Assembly (NCBI GenBank): GCA_016937135.1
Contig: JAFGWO010000089.1
Coordinates: forward strand, 1-8,962
Direction of reading: 5' to 3'
Source: Pseudomonadota bacterium
GTDB lineage: Bacteria; BMS3Abin14
DNA length: 8,962 bases
The notes beneath the pieces were generated by a model that had not been told where the DNA came from, did not search any database, and saw nothing but the letters and a program-made list of their open reading frames with translations. Positions 7,295 through 8,962 of this stretch are shown piece by piece (the first letter of the stretch is position 1; every line of letters begins with the position of its first letter). The translations under genes were made by a program, and so were the position numbers.

Positions 7295-7934
7295 AATTCT
7301 CTCCATCGTGCTGGCTGTCCTTCTCTGGGCGGTCATATCGAAAGGGAGAGGCGGTGAAATAACCGAGATAAGCCTTGGTATCCCTTTGGAATTCCATAAT
7401 TTTCCCAAGGGAATAGAAATTGTCGGCTGCAATGTCGACCGGATCGACGTCCATTTCTCCGGGCCGGGAAAGGCCGTTTCAACACTTTCAAGGGAAGGAT
7501 TGAGCCTCCCCATGGACCTGTCCGGGGCCGCGGAAGGGGAGACGACCTTTGAGATCTTTCCCTCCGACATCAAGGCCCCCCCGAATGTGACCGTAACCCG
7601 GGTCAGCCCCTCTTCCATCAACGTTGTGCTGGAGAAGGTGAGTCTGAGGGAAGCCCCCGTGGTCCTCCGGCTGGAGGGGGACCCGCAGGATGGGTTCACC
7701 CTCGGGGAACCAATGGCGATCCCCTCCCGGGTCAGGATTCAGGGACCCGATTCTTCCCTCTCGCGCGTCGGCCACATCGAGACTTCCCCGGTCAATGTCC
7801 AGGGGGCAACTCAAACCCTGAAGGGGGAGATCGACCTCATCAGCCCCGGGAGTCCCGTTCGCCTCGTGGATCGGTCACAGGTGAGATACGAGATCCCCGT
7901 ATTCAGAAAAGAGGAAGCCGGCCCGACCCCATAG
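7260..7934 (+). CDS. cdaR: YbbR-domain protein, CdaR-like partner of CdaA
   Basis: Probable single-pass membrane protein that modulates the diadenylate cyclase encoded just upstream. The 224-residue product has a short basic N-terminus, one membrane helix at about 11-27 with the LLW-VIS ending typical of YbbR proteins, and then an extracytoplasmic part. That part shows two beta-rich YbbR-like repeats, about 36-125 and 130-214. Each carries the pattern of a P-S-V-type strand, a small Gly-Pro segment (SGPG at 67-70, QGPD at 161-164) and a final strand. Firmicutes CdaR usually has four such repeats, so this is a short form. TTG 7260 is chosen because a TGA at 7254 blocks any earlier start. The 35-bp overlap with cdaA implies coupled translation. 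The regulatory role is inferred from studied Firmicutes operons and from position. After it comes a 57-bp gap, then glmM. Confidence 0.85.
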   Translation: MLSALGKNLPLKILSIVLAVLLWAVISKGRGGEITEISLGIPLEFHNFPKGIEIVGCNVDRIDVHFSGPGKAVSTLSREGLSLPMDLSGAAEGETTFEIFPSDIKAPPNVTVTRVSPSSINVVLEKVSLREAPVVLRLEGDPQDGFTLGEPMAIPSRVRIQGPDSSLSRVGHIETSPVNVQGATQTLKGEIDLISPGSPVRLVDRSQVRYEIPVFRKEEAGPTP

Positions 7935-7991
7935 AAAGCCCAAGGGCACTGCTTTGAAAACATAAGCTTATTAAATTACATCAGGAAATCA
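7935..7991 (+). promoter_or_regulatory. AT-rich gap before glmM, possible promoter
   Basis: This 57-bp gap contains TTGAAA (7954-7959; 5 of 6 to the -35 consensus), but the matching region 16-17 bases later, around TTACAT/TACATC (7976-7982), is a poor -10 box, and RNA from it would begin at or just after the ribosome binding site AGGA (7983-7986). A perfect 10-bp palindrome, ATAAGCTTAT, covers 7962-7971, and a small GCCC-AA-GGGC inverted repeat covers 7939-7948 without a T tract. The AT-rich composition hints at separate control of glmM, but read-through from the upstream operon is equally possible. Confidence 0.25.
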
Positions 7992-8962
7992 ATGGAACCT
8001 ATTCTAAAAAAACATTATTTCGGAACAGATGGGATAAGGGGCCTTGCGAACCGGCATCCGATGACGCCCGATTTCGCCCTCCGGATGGGCAAGGCCGCGG
8101 GCAAGCATTTCTCCAGGCAAAAAGGCCGATCCAGCATCGTCATCGGGAAGGACACCCGGCTTTCCGGCTATATGCTCGAATCCGCACTCATGTCGGGGAT
8201 CTGTTCCATGGGGTGCGACGTCCTGCTGGTCGGGCCCATGCCCACCCCCGCCATCGCTTTTTTGACCAAAGCCCTGGGCGCGGATGCGGGGATCGTCATC
8301 TCTGCTTCCCACAACCCCTTTCCGGACAACGGGATAAAGTTCTTCGGCCCCGGCGGGGCCAAGCTGCCGGATGAGGATGAGACCGACCTGGAGACCATTA
8401 TCCACGGGGACGAAAAGGATGGTCCCACCGGCGCCGGGATCGGCAAGGCCTATCGCGTGGCCGACGCGGCCCGGAGGTACGCTGATTTTGTCCTGGCCTC
8501 TGCGGGTAAGGGATTTCGTCTTGATGGCCTCCGCCTTGTTCTGGACTGCGCCAACGGGGCAGGGTACGAAGCGGCCCCGGCCATCCTCCGGGAACTCGGC
8601 GCCGAGGTTCAACCGATCGGATGTCGCCCGGACGGCCTGAACATCAACGCGGGGTGCGGATCCACCCACCCGGAAGCCATGAGCCGGGAAGTCCGCGCCT
8701 TTTCGGCCCATGCCGGAATCGCCTTGGACGGAGACGGGGACCGGGTCATCATGGCCGATGAGGAAGGGAGGATCATAGATGGCGACGACATCCTTTTTTT
8801 ATGCGCTGTCTCCCTGAAGGGAAAGAACGCCCTGGCGGGAAACAGCGTCGTCGGCACCATCATGAGCAATGTTGGCCTTGAGAGCGCCCTTAGGGAGAGG
8901 GGCATACGGCTTTTCCGAACCCAGGTGGGGGATCGCTTTGTTGTGGAAAAGATGCTGGAAAA
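7992..8962 (+). CDS. glmM: Phosphoglucosamine mutase GlmM (3' end outside window)
   Basis: Cytoplasmic enzyme that converts glucosamine-6-phosphate to glucosamine-1-phosphate, the step before UDP-GlcNAc for peptidoglycan and lipopolysaccharide. From ATG 7992 the frame stays open to the window edge, giving 323 complete codons of about 450 expected. Visible are the N-terminal YFGTDGIRG block (9-17), the active-site phosphoserine Ser106 in SASHNP (104-109), the magnesium site DGDGDR (246-251, Asp246, Asp248, Asp250) and VGDRFVVEKM near the edge. These separate GlmM from phosphomannomutase/phosphoglucomutase relatives. The start is set by AGGA (7983-7986), five bases before ATG, and by the family's usual distance to GTDGIRG. 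Placement after cdaA-cdaR matches the classical module in which GlmM binds and inhibits CdaA in Firmicutes, tying c-di-AMP to wall synthesis. The sugar-binding and C-terminal phosphate-binding regions lie outside the window. Confidence 0.96.
   Translation, partial: MEPILKKHYFGTDGIRGLANRHPMTPDFALRMGKAAGKHFSRQKGRSSIVIGKDTRLSGYMLESALMSGICSMGCDVLLVGPMPTPAIAFLTKALGADAGIVISASHNPFPDNGIKFFGPGGAKLPDEDETDLETIIHGDEKDGPTGAGIGKAYRVADAARRYADFVLASAGKGFRLDGLRLVLDCANGAGYEAAPAILRELGAEVQPIGCRPDGLNINAGCGSTHPEAMSREVRAFSAHAGIALDGDGDRVIMADEEGRIIDGDDILFLCAVSLKGKNALAGNSVVGTIMSNVGLESALRERGIRLFRTQVGDRFVVEKMLE

Noticed and set aside
7962..7971. Palindrome ATAAGCTTAT as an operator
   Set aside because: A single 10-bp AT-rich palindrome is expected by chance in an AT-rich gap, and there is no second copy to support a binding site.
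8004..8711. Minus-strand open frame (235 codons) opposite glmM
   Set aside because: The plus strand is an unambiguous GlmM in the same region; the antisense product shows no recognisable motif.
1..8962. A previously undescribed system, mobile element, CRISPR array or RNA gene
   Set aside because: All long genes on the plus strand belong to well-known families in a familiar order, no direct repeat arrays or transposase-like frames are seen, and no tRNA or rRNA pattern was recognised on either strand.

Overview
The window reads almost entirely on the + strand and holds seven recognisable protein genes plus one small upstream reading frame. The DNA is GC-rich and codons mostly end in G or C. 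Start codons are often not ATG: tilS and cdaA use GTG, while ftsH and cdaR use TTG. The gene order tilS, ftsH, folP, cdaA, cdaR (ybbR-like), glmM, the FtsH N-terminus and the extended DHPS N-terminus all resemble chromosomes of the former Deltaproteobacteria (Desulfobacterota and relatives). That placement is an inference from protein and synteny pattern. No mobile element, tRNA, rRNA or CRISPR array is visible.

Layout. Bases 1-1610 carry the C-terminal two thirds of a Cu+-type P1B ATPase (copA), cut by the left edge. Bases 1611-1826 are a non-coding spacer with a terminator-like hairpin just after copA, a hairpin-containing repeat-like element, a second inverted repeat and a possible sigma70-type promoter. 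A 34-codon (or shorter) frame with a good ribosome binding site ends inside the start codon of tilS, which has no good binding site of its own. tilS (tRNA-Ile2 lysidine synthetase) is followed by a 57-bp AT-rich gap with an inverted repeat around the ftsH ribosome binding site. ftsH, folP, cdaA and cdaR then overlap one another by 23, 7 and 35 bp, so they very likely form one translationally coupled operon. A second AT-rich 57-bp gap precedes glmM, which runs off the right edge.

How the genes fit together. The ATPase exports copper and looks like a separate unit. The rest is a housekeeping block: tilS ensures correct decoding of AUA, ftsH does membrane protein quality control, and folP makes dihydropteroate for folate. 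cdaA, cdaR and glmM form the known c-di-AMP / cell-wall precursor module, in which a membrane diadenylate cyclase, its YbbR-domain partner and phosphoglucosamine mutase are encoded together. CdaR and GlmM regulate CdaA in Firmicutes, and co-location here suggests a similar link.

I did not find an undescribed system. The points most worth a second look are the small coupled frame before tilS, the inverted repeat enclosing the ftsH start region, the uncharacterised N-terminal domain on FolP, the two-repeat CdaR, and the structured spacer after copA.
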